This document shows, piece by piece, positions 1-6,465 of a stretch of 7,298 nt of DNA; position 1 is the stretch's first letter; every line of letters begins with the position of its first letter. The stretch comes from Beijerinckiaceae bacterium (GTDB lineage Bacteria; Pseudomonadota; Alphaproteobacteria; Rhizobiales; Beijerinckiaceae): NCBI GenBank assembly GCA_027346205.1, contig DAIESR010000470.1, positions 1 to 7,298 on the forward strand. The letters run 5' to 3'. A model generated the notes under the pieces. The model was not told the DNA's origin, ran no database searches, and saw nothing but the letters and a program-made list of their open reading frames with translations. A program made the position numbers and the translations under genes.

Positions 1-324
1 ACCTTTCTGCGCACGCTCGTCATACTCGCCATGGTCGGCGGCATTCTCGCCGCGACCGGGCAGGCGCAGCCCTTGGGCTCGATCTCGCCGCGCAGCTATA
101 TTTTTCTGACTTTGTCCGGCCTTGCGACCGGCGCCTCTTGGCTGTGCTATTTCCGCGCTTTGCAGATCGGCGAAGCGGCGCAGGTCGCGCCGATCGACAA
201 ATTGAGCACGGTGCTCGTCGCGATCTTCGCGACAGCTTTTCTGGGAGAGAGGCTGACGGGGACCAATTGGCTCGGCATCGTTCTGATCGCGACGGGCGCG
301 GTGCTTGTCGCCTTGGGCATATAG
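1..324 (+). CDS. EamA/DMT-family membrane transporter, C-terminal part (5' end outside window)
   Basis: The frame is open from the first base and ends in TAG at 322-324, giving 107 residues with no start in the window. The first in-frame ATG (position 31) lies inside a membrane segment, so it is not the true start. Four hydrophobic segments are visible: near TFLRTLVILAMVGGILAATG, SYIFLTLSGLATGASWLCYF, STVLVAIFATAFLGE and WLGIVLIATGAVLVAL. The stretch GEAAQVAPIDKLSTVLV followed by FLGERLTGTNWLG is the characteristic end of an EamA (drug/metabolite transporter) domain. Family knowledge: the short single-domain members (about 140 residues) are inner-membrane proteins thought to work as dimers, with mostly unknown substrates. 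If this is such a protein, only about 30 residues are missing. A two-domain, ten-helix member cannot be excluded from this fragment. The next gene is convergent. Confidence 0.85.
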   Translation, partial: TFLRTLVILAMVGGILAATGQAQPLGSISPRSYIFLTLSGLATGASWLCYFRALQIGEAAQVAPIDKLSTVLVAIFATAFLGERLTGTNWLGIVLIATGAVLVALGI

Positions 325-343
325 AGTATGCCCCCTTGATGCA

Positions 344-364
344 CCTTCTCCCAGTGTGAGAAGG
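344..364. terminator. Hairpin between convergent genes, possible bidirectional terminator
   Basis: CCTTCTC (344-350) and GAGAAGG (358-364) form a perfect 7-bp stem with a 7-nt loop. A self-complementary CACCGGTG (372-379) follows. The hairpin sits in the 78-bp gap between the transporter stop and the stop of the convergent gene, where a shared terminator would be expected. There is no T-run on either side, so intrinsic termination is only a suggestion. From memory, similar CCTTCTCCC-type dyads are common between genes in alphaproteobacteria. Confidence 0.4.
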
Positions 365-402
365 GTTCACGCACCGGTGAATTCTGCTTTTCTTCGGGAC
401 GA

Positions 403-687
403 TCAGGCCGCGAGCGTGACGGCGATGCCGGTCACACGGACCCGCTGCAAGGCGGCGCCCATTTCATCCATCGGAAGTCCGGCATCGACCTCATATTCGA
501 CACCGACGATCGCATCGGCATCAATGTCCTCGGCCCGCCGGATCAGCTCCCGCAGCGCATGTTCGCGCCATTGCGCTTCGATGCTGCTGTTGAGCGCCGC
601 ATGCCAGGTGGAAGCCGCCTCGATCCTGCCGATCTCGGTGCTGATCCTGCCGCCTTCGATTTCGGTTGTCGCACTGATACGCATCAT
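403..687 (-). CDS. YbjQ-like (UPF0145, putative heavy-metal-binding) small protein
   Basis: This is a 94-residue protein. The open frame runs upstream to 843, but the extension is Arg/Pro-rich with no domain character. I place the start at the first of two adjacent ATGs (685-687), preceded by a GGGATTGGG stretch that is a plausible weak ribosome site. The C-terminal half carries the family pattern: a charged helix (residues 38-55, HALRELIRRAEDIDADA region), then DADAIVGVEYEVD (57-69), then a final strand with RVRVTGIAV (82-90). Family knowledge: YbjQ/UPF0145 proteins are about 105 residues, form pentamers and have no firmly known function; 'heavy metal binding' is a domain name rather than a proven role. 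This copy is slightly short, mainly because the usual N-terminal strand and loop are reduced. It has no signal peptide, membrane segment or cysteine. It appears to be a single-gene unit. Confidence 0.6.
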   Translation of the reverse strand: MMRISATTEIEGGRISTEIGRIEAASTWHAALNSSIEAQWREHALRELIRRAEDIDADAIVGVEYEVDAGLPMDEMGAALQRVRVTGIAVTLAA

Positions 688-886
688 CCCAATCCCTATA
701 TCGGTCCTCGTCCGTCGAGCATTTCGCCTCGGCGTTTCATTTCTCCCATGTTTCATTTTTTGAGGCGGCAGGCTGTGTGTCTGCGCACCCTTTGTTGAAG
801 CATGGCCACAAAACGAGGCGCAACTTAGCCATTGATGCGGCAATCCTGGTCACGATGACTCGATCGAAGAACATGCAGCGCGATGA

Positions 887-920
887 TGAAAACCGGCTTC
901 CATTCTTCTTCATCCGGTTC
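887..920 (-). repeat. Degenerate copy of the GGAAAAGTGGGAACCGG-type repeat core
   Basis: Read on the minus strand, these 34 bases match 1293-1326 of the plus strand at 26 of 34 positions by hand alignment. Shared blocks include GGATGA, TGG and CCGGTTTTC. Translated in the same relative frame, the two copies give DEEEWKPVF here and DEEKWEPVF in the full element. The inverted terminal arms of the full copy are not preserved here, which suggests a decayed or partial copy in the opposite orientation. Confidence 0.55.
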
Positions 921-1061
921 CGAGGCTTTGAACATGAGCCACGTCAGCGGCACTGTGCATAATGAAACTGAACTCGAGCTGAATCCGCTTGCGGCTCTCG
1001 TGACCTCGTCGATCGCGCTCCTTTGGGTTTCCTGTGACTCGAAATGGAACGGGAAGAACCC

Positions 1062-1113
1062 TACCAATTGATTAAATTGGTACGAGTTGGGGTCGTCTCG
1101 ATACAATCGAGAT
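1062..1113. other. Two adjacent small hairpins in the A/T-rich intergenic stretch
   Basis: TACCAATT (1062-1069) pairs with AATTGGTA (1075-1082) around a 5-nt loop. TCTCGAT (1096-1102) pairs with ATCGAGA (1106-1112) around a 3-nt loop. Both stems are perfect, but neither is followed by a T-run. They could be remnants of repeats or part of a transcribed structure; I cannot choose between these. Confidence 0.35.
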
Positions 1114-1288
1114 CCCATCGTGGTTATCGGATCACAGCGTATGCCGCATGGATGCGCGATGCGAGCGCCTGAATCGCGATCGCGCGTAACATGCGTGTTT
1201 AAAAAGTGATCTTGTTAGGGGCCGCTACGCGTTGTCGGCTGTCGCTCTTCAGCGCCGACGCATCGCGTCGAAGCAGGCCGGCTCCGCG

Positions 1289-1381
1289 CTTAGAGCGGGA
1301 TGAGGAAAAGTGGGAACCGGTTTTCCGGCGCAATCAAGTTCATGCAGATTGCGTAAACTTATCTGCCTATCCCGCTCTAAG
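1289..1381. repeat. Composite palindromic intergenic repeat (93 bp)
   Basis: Perfect 13-bp inverted arms CTTAGAGCGGGAT (1289-1301) and ATCCCGCTCTAAG (1369-1381) enclose further nested dyads. These are GGAAAA (1304-1309) with TTTTCC (1321-1326) around a self-complementary AACCGGTT (1315-1322), CGCAATC (1329-1335) with GATTGCG (1347-1353), and the alternative pairing GCAGAT (1344-1349) with ATCTGC (1361-1366). The whole could fold as a branched structure on either strand. I recognise the core from memory as a dispersed intergenic repeat of Rhizobiales genomes. It encodes no transposase, so if mobile it would be a non-autonomous, REP/MITE-like element. Confidence 0.75.
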
Positions 1382-1392
1382 TTATAGGAATC

Positions 1393-1440
1393 GATCACGT
1401 TTATGATTTTGGATTGATTCAATCCAAAATCATCGTGATC
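1393..1440. repeat. Long hairpin abutting the purH stop, repeat unit and possible terminator
   Basis: ATGATTTTGGATT (1403-1415) pairs perfectly with AATCCAAAATCAT (1421-1433), with the five-base loop GATTC. The stem continues outward as GATCACG (1393-1399) with CGTGATC (1434-1440), interrupted only by a 3-nt bulge (1400-1402). That makes 20 base pairs. The outer arm shares its last base with the purH TAG stop codon. It lies 11 bp from the 93-bp repeat and probably belongs to the same mosaic element. Being directly downstream of purH it may stop or stabilise the transcript, but it lacks a T-run. Confidence 0.75.
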
Positions 1441-3032
1441 TAATGCCGGAAATGGCGATAGCCGGTGAAGACCATGGCGAGGCCGGCGTCGTCGGCGGCC
1501 TTGATGACATCCTCGTCGCGCATCGAGCCGCCCGGCTGGATCACTGCCGTCGCGCCGGCTTCGGCGGCTGCGAGCAGGCCGTCGGCGAAGGGGAAGAAGG
1601 CATCCGACGCCACGGCCGATCCTTTTGCGAGATTCTCCGACAGGCCTGCCGCCTGTGTGGCCTCGGTGGCCTTTTGCGCGGCGATACGGGACGAATCGAC
1701 CCGGCTCATCTGGCCGGCGCCTATGCCCACGGTCGCGCCGTCCTTCGCATAGACGATCGCGTTGGATTTGACATGTTTGACGATTCTGAAGGCAAATTTA
1801 AGATCGGCGAGTTCTGCCGCGGTCGGTGCTCTCTTGCTGACGATGCGCAGGTCCATATCGTCGACGACGGCATTGTCGCGGCTCTGCGCGAGAAAGCCGC
1901 CGGAGACCGGCTTGATGACAAGGCCCGCGCGGCGTGGATCGGGCAGGCCGCCGGTGACGAGAAGGCGGAGATTCTGCTTCGTTGCGAGGATGGCGAGCGC
2001 CTCCTCGTCGGCCGCCGGCGCGATGATCACTTCGGTGAAGACCTTGACGATCTCCCGCGCCGTCGCGGCATCGAGCGTCCGGTTCAGCGCGATAATGCCG
2101 CCGAAGGCGGAAACCGGATCGCAGCGCAGGGCCAGTCGATAGGCTTCCTCGAGGCTCGCACCCATCGCGACGCCGCAAGGGTTGGCATGTTTGATGATTG
2201 CGACGGCGGCGCTTTCGGCAGGATCGAATTCGGCGACGAGTTCGAAGGCCGCGTCGGTGTCGGCGACATTATTGTAGGAAAGCTCCTTGCCCTGCATTTG
2301 CCGGGCGGAGGTGATGCCGGTGCCTTGTTCGGCGCTCGCATAGAAGGCCGCGCTCTGATGCGGGTTCTCGCCATAGCGCAGGCTCATGATCTTCTTGCCG
2401 CCTAAGGCACGATAGGCGGGGGCCGTTTCGCCGATCTCCGCGGCGAACCAGTTCGAAATCACGGCATCATAGGTCGCCGTCCGAGCGAAGGCTTTTTGCG
2501 CCAGCGCCTTCCTGAAGGAAAACCGTGTCGCGCCCTCATGCTCCGCCAATTCGGCGAGCACCGCGGCATAATCCTCGACATCGACGACGACGGTCACTGC
2601 ATCGAAATTCTTGGCCGCGCCACGGATCATCGCCGGGCCGCCGACATCAATGTTCTCGATGCAATCGGGAAAACTCGCGCCGCGCGCGATCGTCGCCTCG
2701 AAGGGATAGAGATTGACGACGAGGAGATCGATCGGCGTGATTCCATGCGCCAGCATGGCCGCCTCATGCGCCGGATTTTCCCGCACCGCCAGCAGCCCGC
2801 CATGCACCTTCGGATGCAGGGTCTTCACGCGGCCGTCCATCATTTCCGGAAATCCGGTGAGATCGGCCACATCCACCACAGCGAGACCGCCTTCGACCAG
2901 CGCCTTGCTCGTGCCGCCGGTCGAAACCAACGCGATCCCGCGCCGGTCGAGTTCGCGCGCGAACTCAATCAGTCCCGTCTTGTCGGACACGGACAGGAGC
3001 GCGCGTGTGATGAGGCGAAGCTTGTCGGTCAT
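1440..3032 (-). CDS. purH: Bifunctional AICAR formyltransferase / IMP cyclohydrolase
   Basis: This 530-residue cytosolic enzyme catalyses the last two steps of de novo purine synthesis: AICAR plus 10-formyl-THF to FAICAR, then ring closure to IMP. The N-terminal MGS-like cyclohydrolase domain (about residues 1-200) shows SDKTGL (16-21), STGGT near 37-41, [12 protein letters not shown] (70-81), NLYPF (107-111) and [15 protein letters not shown] (128-142). The C-terminal transformylase domain shows YGENPHQS (220-227), KELSYNN (249-255), the catalytic Lys-His pair in KHANPCG (281-287), SAFGG (308-312), [12 protein letters not shown] (416-427) and the [15 protein letters not shown] tail. It ends in the typical RHFRH. 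Length and domains are complete. I chose ATG at 3032 because family proteins begin just before [16 protein letters not shown] weak GGA lies 8 nt upstream. An in-frame GTG at 3071 would add 13 non-conserved residues and has no ribosome site. Confidence 0.98.
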   Translation of the reverse strand: MTDKLRLITRALLSVSDKTGLIEFARELDRRGIALVSTGGTSKALVEGGLAVVDVADLTGFPEMMDGRVKTLHPKVHGGLLAVRENPAHEAAMLAHGITPIDLLVVNLYPFEATIARGASFPDCIENIDVGGPAMIRGAAKNFDAVTVVVDVEDYAAVLAELAEHEGATRFSFRKALAQKAFARTATYDAVISNWFAAEIGETAPAYRALGGKKIMSLRYGENPHQSAAFYASAEQGTGITSARQMQGKELSYNNVADTDAAFELVAEFDPAESAAVAIIKHANPCGVAMGASLEEAYRLALRCDPVSAFGGIIALNRTLDAATAREIVKVFTEVIIAPAADEEALAILATKQNLRLLVTGGLPDPRRAGLVIKPVSGGFLAQSRDNAVVDDMDLRIVSKRAPTAAELADLKFAFRIVKHVKSNAIVYAKDGATVGIGAGQMSRVDSSRIAAQKATEATQAAGLSENLAKGSAVASDAFFPFADGLLAAAEAGATAVIQPGGSMRDEDVIKAADDAGLAMVFTGYRHFRH

Positions 3033-3164
3033 GAGCTTGTTCCGTAGGTGAGGATGAAGGCGCTCTACCACGATGTCGCGGCGATCGAAATCGCTGAACC
3101 GATGAAGATGCCGATTGAGCAGGCGGTCAGAATACCGAACAAATCAGGGACGCGGGATCGGGTC

Positions 3165-3180
3165 TGTGGATAAGTGATTC
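3165..3180. promoter_or_regulatory. DnaA-box 9-mer and GANTC site upstream of purH
   Basis: TGTGGATAA (3165-3173) is, on the minus strand, TTATCCACA, a perfect match to the classical DnaA box. GATTC, a CcrM-type GANTC methylation site, follows at 3176-3180. Both lie in the 225-bp gap between mtaB and purH, about 135 bp upstream of the purH start. The gap also holds the palindromes TTTGGCCAAA (3200-3209) and GTCGTGACGAC (3240-3250). I could not pick out a convincing -35/-10 pair for purH. A regulatory role is inference. Confidence 0.4.
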
Positions 3181-3257
3181 GTGCCGGTTTCGTGCTCGCT
3201 TTGGCCAAAACGTCTCGATATGGCGCATGGCACGGCAAAGTCGTGACGACAGTCTAT

Positions 3258-4565
3258 TTACCAGGGCAACCACGAGGCTTGCACCGACCCGTCACGCGGC
3301 GCGTAAGAAGGCGCCGCCGTCAGCAGCTCATCTTCATGGCCGATGATCTCTGCTTCGATCATGCGGCCCGGCGCGATGCCTTTGATCCGGACCTTGGTGA
3401 AATCCTCGGCGCGGGCAATGCCGCCGCGCTCGGTCAAAAGCGTGAGCCTCCGGCCGATCTGCGCATCGAGATGGCGGCGCAAGGCCCTAGCGCCCGCCTC
3501 GCGCAAGCGCCGCGCCCTGTCTTTCACGACAGCCGGAGCGAGCTGCGGCATTTTCGCCGCTGGCGTGCCGGGCCGTGGCGAAAAGGGAAAGACATGGAGA
3601 TGCGTCAGCCCGCAATCCTCGACCAAGGCCAAGCTGTTTTCGAACATGGCATCCGTTTCGGTCGGAAAGCCGGCGATGAGATCGGCGCCGAAAACGATAT
3701 CGGGCCGCGCCCGGCGCAGCTCTTCGCAAAAGCGCAGGGCGTCGGCGCGACTATGCCGTCTTTTCATCCGCTTCAGGATCATGTCGTCGCCCGATTGCAG
3801 CGAGAGATGCAGATGCGGCATCAGGCGCGGCTCGTTCGCCATGGCGTCGAAGAGATCGGCATCGGCCTCGATGCAATCGATCGAGGAGAGGCGCAGGCGG
3901 GCAAGGCTCGGCGCTGATCTCAAGAGCGATTTCACCATTTGCCCGAGGTCCGGCGCGCTGGGCAGATCCTTGCCATAGGAGGTGAGATCGACGCCGGTCA
4001 GCACGATCTCGCAAAAGCCCTTATCGACGCAGCGCTGCGCGGCTTCGAGAAGCTGCGGCTGTGGCATGGAGCGCGAGACGCCACGGCCGAAGGGAATGAT
4101 GCAGAAGCTGCAACGGTGATCGCAGCCCGTTTGAACGGCGAGAAAAGCGCGGCTATGGTCCTCCACGCCTTCGAGTGACGGCAGATCGGCATGCTTGTGC
4201 GCAAAAATATCGCCGACCGCGATACGGGAATCTTGCCCTTTGGCGAAAGAGGCCGCTTGCGTCTTTTCGGCATTGCCGAGGACGCAGGCGACTTCCGGCA
4301 TTTTGGCGAAAGAGGAGGGATCGATCTGCGCCGCGCAGCCGGTGACGATGATCTCGCGTTCCGGCGCCTCGCGCTTCAGCCGCCGGATCGCCTGACGCGC
4401 CTGACGGGCGGCCTCCGACGTCACCGCGCAGCTGTTGATGATGACGAGATTTTCGCGCCCCTGCGCCAGCGCCACGCGGCGCAGCGCTTCGCCTTCGACG
4501 AGATTGACCCGGCAGCCGAAATTCACGACCTCGACAGCGGAATTATTTTGCGGGCGTGGCGTCAC
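3258..4565 (-). CDS. mtaB: MiaB-like tRNA t6A37 C2-methylthiotransferase (radical SAM)
   Basis: This is a 435-residue methylthiotransferase. MtaB enzymes convert N6-threonylcarbamoyladenosine at position 37 of ANN-decoding tRNAs to the 2-methylthio form, using two [4Fe-4S] clusters. The N-terminal UPF0004 domain supplies three cysteines: Cys18 (NFGCRVN), Cys46 (NSCAVT) and Cys77 (TGCAAQ). The radical SAM cluster motif is CDHRCSFC (Cys148, Cys152, Cys155), and the core follows with [10 protein letters not shown] (189-198), [10 protein letters not shown] (252-261) and [11 protein letters not shown] (293-303). The last 65 or so residues fit a TRAM RNA-binding domain. It starts with GTG whose bases overlap the dapF stop (GTGA). 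A GAGGA ribosome site (4575-4579) lies 9 nt upstream inside dapF, so translational coupling is likely. Ser replaces the more usual Thr in the N(T/S)CAVT motif. MiaB and RimO are less likely given the motifs and the dapF context. Confidence 0.93.
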   Translation of the reverse strand: MTPRPQNNSAVEVVNFGCRVNLVEGEALRRVALAQGRENLVIINSCAVTSEAARQARQAIRRLKREAPEREIIVTGCAAQIDPSSFAKMPEVACVLGNAEKTQAASFAKGQDSRIAVGDIFAHKHADLPSLEGVEDHSRAFLAVQTGCDHRCSFCIIPFGRGVSRSMPQPQLLEAAQRCVDKGFCEIVLTGVDLTSYGKDLPSAPDLGQMVKSLLRSAPSLARLRLSSIDCIEADADLFDAMANEPRLMPHLHLSLQSGDDMILKRMKRRHSRADALRFCEELRRARPDIVFGADLIAGFPTETDAMFENSLALVEDCGLTHLHVFPFSPRPGTPAAKMPQLAPAVVKDRARRLREAGARALRRHLDAQIGRRLTLLTERGGIARAEDFTKVRIKGIAPGRMIEAEIIGHEDELLTAAPSYAPRDGSVQASWLPW

Positions 4566-5425
4566 GCCGTTGCATCCTCGAAGAGCGCCGGATCGAGCAT
4601 GGCCTCGAATTCGAATTCGACCGGCCCTTCCATGACGACATGATCATCGTCGCGCCAGGAGATCGCGAGATCGCCGCCTGGCAGGCTGATCGTGGCCGCG
4701 CGTGCGGAAAGCCCCTTGCTGGCCCCAGCGACGAGAACGGCGCAGGCGGCCGAGCCGCAGGCACGTGTGATCCCTGCACCGCGCTCCCAGACCTTCACCA
4801 CGATATGATCCGGCGCCACGACCTCAGCCAAGGAAATATTGGCGCGTTCGGGAAACAGCGGGTGATGCTCGAGCCTCGGGCCGATCGCAGCGAGATCGCG
4901 GGCGGCGAGGTCATCCACGAAAATCACCGCATGGGGATTGCCCATATTAACGGCAGCGGCGACGAACGGCGGCAAATCGGGGGTGAGCGTCAAGGTGATG
5001 GCGCTGGTGTCGGGTACCGGCTCGCGCAGCGGTATCTGCTGCCAGGCCACGCGTGGTTGCCCCATATCGACGGCGAACCGCCATTCGCCGCGCCGCCAGC
5101 ATTGCAGCTCGCCGCCAGCGGTTTCGAGCCGCAGCGATTCACCTGACATGCCGCGCATCAGATACCAGGCGACGCAGCGCGTGCCATTGCCGCAGGCGCC
5201 GGCCTCCGAGCCGTCATTGTTATAGATGCGCACGAAGGCCGAGGTTCCAGCCGTGAGGGGATCATGCAGCGCCATGAGCTGATCGAAGCCGAGCCTGTCG
5301 CTCCGGTTGATCGCCTGTACCATGGCTGCATCGACTGAGCTGGGCGAGCCGCGCAAATCGAGAATAACGATCACGTTGCCGAGACCGTTCATCTTTATGA
5401 CTTGCTTGCCCGCGAGAGAGTGCAT
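4562..5425 (-). CDS. dapF: Diaminopimelate epimerase
   Basis: This 287-residue cytosolic, cofactor-independent enzyme interconverts LL- and meso-diaminopimelate, the branch point to lysine and to peptidoglycan cross-links. The two catalytic cysteines are present in their usual settings: Cys78 in GACGNGTRC and Cys223 in [10 protein letters not shown]. The second is preceded by the ERGAG motif (214-218). KMNGLGN (11-17) opens the first half and VNMGNPHAV the second, giving the typical two-fold pseudosymmetric fold. Several in-frame ATGs compete (5458, 5440, 5428, 5425). I chose 5425 because GGAG (5431-5434) is spaced 5 nt from it and family proteins start about ten residues before KMNGLGN. 5458 would give 298 residues and is the main alternative. 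A residue oddity is Val after GLGN, where Asp, Glu or Ala is more usual. The stop overlaps the start of mtaB. Confidence 0.96.
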   Translation of the reverse strand: MHSLAGKQVIKMNGLGNVIVILDLRGSPSSVDAAMVQAINRSDRLGFDQLMALHDPLTAGTSAFVRIYNNDGSEAGACGNGTRCVAWYLMRGMSGESLRLETAGGELQCWRRGEWRFAVDMGQPRVAWQQIPLREPVPDTSAITLTLTPDLPPFVAAAVNMGNPHAVIFVDDLAARDLAAIGPRLEHHPLFPERANISLAEVVAPDHIVVKVWERGAGITRACGSAACAVLVAGASKGLSARAATISLPGGDLAISWRDDDHVVMEGPVEFEFEAMLDPALFEDATA

Positions 5426-5430
5426 CATGG

Positions 5431-5434
5431 CTCC
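5431..5434 (-). promoter_or_regulatory. Ribosome site deciding the dapF start
   Basis: On the minus strand GGAG sits 5 nt before the ATG at 5425 and only 2 nt before the ATG at 5428. The upstream ATGs at 5440 and 5458 have no comparable site. This favours the shorter DapF. Confidence 0.45.
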
Positions 5435-5455
5435 GTTCATGTCCAGGTCAGCGTT

Positions 5456-5483
5456 CATATAGAGAATTACGCTCGGCTGCCAA
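5456..5483 (-). promoter_or_regulatory. Candidate sigma-70-type promoter for dapF-mtaB
   Basis: On the minus strand, TTGGCA (5483-5478) and TATATG (5461-5456) are separated by 16 nt. They lie in the divergent gap ahead of dapF. Transcription would begin near 5449, leaving a leader of roughly 25 nt before the ATG at 5425 and excluding the start at 5458. This is a pattern match by eye only. Confidence 0.3.
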
Positions 5484-5491
5484 GAATTTGT

Positions 5492-5502
5492 CCAATAATT
5501 GG
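5492..5502. promoter_or_regulatory. Small dyad in the divergent dapF / gyrI-like intergenic region
   Basis: CCAAT-A-ATTGG is a perfect 5+5 dyad just upstream of the candidate dapF promoter, in the gap shared by the two divergent genes. Its position suits an operator, but no known regulator consensus is matched, and short A/T-rich dyads arise by chance. Confidence 0.2.
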
Positions 5503-5601
5503 TCGAGTTGGAACACGGCGACGACACCACCGGGCGAGCATAGCCCTCGAAAAAACATGTAAGATTGGAACGTCGGCGCGGCAAGAATGGCGCGGGGCGG
5601 C

Positions 5602-5610
5602 AGGGAGGAG
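5602..5610 (+). promoter_or_regulatory. Strong ribosome site deciding the start of the exported GyrI-like gene
   Basis: AGGGAGGAG lies 6 nt before the ATG at 5617. The in-frame ATG at 5587 lies upstream of this site and has no ribosome site of its own, so 5617 is the better start. It also gives a compact signal peptide. Confidence 0.75.
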
Positions 5611-5616
5611 CGGCTC

Positions 5617-6360
5617 ATGGCATCTGCGGATTTAGAACGGCACGGCGTCACCGGCCTGGTATCGACCATTTTCTTCGGCCTCGTCCTCTGTCTTGCCGGT
5701 CCGGCGAGAGCCGAGGATCGGCCTGCCCCGACACCCGCGGCACCGTCGGCGCCGACATCGCAGACGACACCCGCACCGGCGACCTCTGGCCCAGCGGCAC
5801 CCGCAACGCCGGCTCCGGCGTCACCGCCCGCCTCGACCCCGACATCCCCCGATGCCGGCGATTCCGAGCAAAACATGCCGGGCATTCCCAAAGACGCCTC
5901 GGCTCAAACCGTGGAGGTGGCAGCAAAGCCGACCGCCATTCTCAGTGCCAAGGCGAAATGGGATCAGGCCTTCGCCGCGATCAAGGCTACGCAGGAAGAA
6001 CTCAAGGCGGCGGTCGAGAAGGCCGGTCTCAAGCCCGCGGGGCGGCCGCTTACCGTCTTCACCGAGACCGACGACAACGGCTTTTCCTACCGGGCCATGT
6101 TGCCACTCGCCGAAAAGCCGGCCGGCAAGACGGAACTGACGGACAAGGTCAAGCTCGGGGCCTCGCCGGCGGGCAAGGCGCTCAAATTTCAGCACCACGG
6201 ACCCTATGCCGACATCGATTCGACCTATGATCTCATCACCGCCTATCTCGATGAAAAGAGCCTCGAGGCGCAGGATTATTTCGTTGAAGACTATTTGACT
6301 GATCTGAAGAGCGCGGACGATCCCAATCTCTCCGTCGATATTTATATTTTTCTCAAATAG
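5617..6360 (+). CDS. Exported GyrI-like (effector-binding) domain protein
   Basis: This is a 247-residue protein. Residues 1-32 form a Sec-type signal peptide: a charged start, the hydrophobic VSTIFFGLVLCLAG, then ARA followed by ED as a signal peptidase I site. Cys25 is in LVLC, which is not a good lipobox, so a lipoprotein is unlikely. Residues 33 to about 83 are a Pro/Ala/Thr-rich linker. Residues about 97-247 resemble a GyrI-like/SOUL-type fold, with a lysine-rich helix, AMLPLAEKP, LKFQHHGPYADIDSTYDLI (189-207), a Glu within YFVEDYLTD (221-229) and the terminal DPNLSVDIYIFLK. Family knowledge: GyrI-like domains bind small molecules, usually at the C-terminus of AraC-type or MerR-type regulators, or inhibit gyrase. 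Here export puts the domain in the periplasm, so neither role fits directly. A ligand-binding or stress role is only a guess. It is divergent from dapF and is followed 105 bp later by a methyltransferase gene on the same strand. Confidence 0.8.
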   Translation: MASADLERHGVTGLVSTIFFGLVLCLAGPARAEDRPAPTPAAPSAPTSQTTPAPATSGPAAPATPAPASPPASTPTSPDAGDSEQNMPGIPKDASAQTVEVAAKPTAILSAKAKWDQAFAAIKATQEELKAAVEKAGLKPAGRPLTVFTETDDNGFSYRAMLPLAEKPAGKTELTDKVKLGASPAGKALKFQHHGPYADIDSTYDLITAYLDEKSLEAQDYFVEDYLTDLKSADDPNLSVDIYIFLK

Positions 6361-6465
6361 GCGGCGGGTGCCGGCCAAAGGGACGGGCGACAACATGATT
6401 GACGGCGGCGCATCGGGCGACCGATGATGCCCCCGAGCTGAGTGCGTGGCCGCTCGAGGCACATC

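Larger units (their letters stand above)
688..1288. other. Long intergenic region without a convincing gene
   Basis: The stretch from 688 to about 840 is the presumed upstream region of the YbjQ-like gene. From about 841 to 1130 the DNA is visibly richer in A/T than the flanking genes. It contains a degenerate repeat copy (887-920) and two small hairpins (1062-1082, 1096-1112). Open frames of 60-97 codons exist on both strands here, but none has a convincing ribosome site, domain or codon pattern. From 1130 to 1288 I see only short dyads such as CGCGATCGCG at 1175-1184. No tRNA or known ncRNA is recognisable. The region could be decayed genes, repeat debris or an unrecognised small RNA. Confidence 0.6.

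Noticed and set aside
825..1118. A 97-codon open frame on the minus strand in the intergenic region
   Set aside because: There is no ribosome site and no domain. Part of it is the translation of a decayed repeat copy (DEEEWKPVF), as expected for a chance frame. A real small gene is not fully excluded.
1175..1184. Palindrome CGCGATCGCG, reminiscent of cyanobacterial HIP1
   Set aside because: It is a single occurrence in GC-rich DNA of a clearly different lineage, so chance is the simplest explanation.
1206..1406. A 66-codon open frame on the plus strand across the full repeat
   Set aside because: Most of its length is the palindromic repeat itself. The DEEKWEPVF translation is a repeat artefact.
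688..1439. Search for tRNA, CRISPR repeats, insertion sequence ends or phage genes in the longest gene-free stretch
   Set aside because: No cloverleaf, regularly spaced direct repeats, transposase fragment or integrase was seen. The inverted repeats present fit REP/MITE-like elements only.
1443..2405. A 320-codon open frame on the plus strand, opposite purH
   Set aside because: It is fully antisense to a complete, motif-rich purH. Its composition is the Arg/Gly/Asp-rich pattern produced by reading GC-rich codons backwards, and it has no domain.
3174..3917. A 247-codon open frame on the plus strand, opposite mtaB
   Set aside because: It is antisense to the radical SAM gene with no recognisable domain or ribosome site; a by-product of codon bias.
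6396..6428. A 10-codon frame beginning ATGATTGAC ahead of the methyltransferase
   Set aside because: It is too short to support; no repeated codons or attenuator hairpin suggest a leader peptide.
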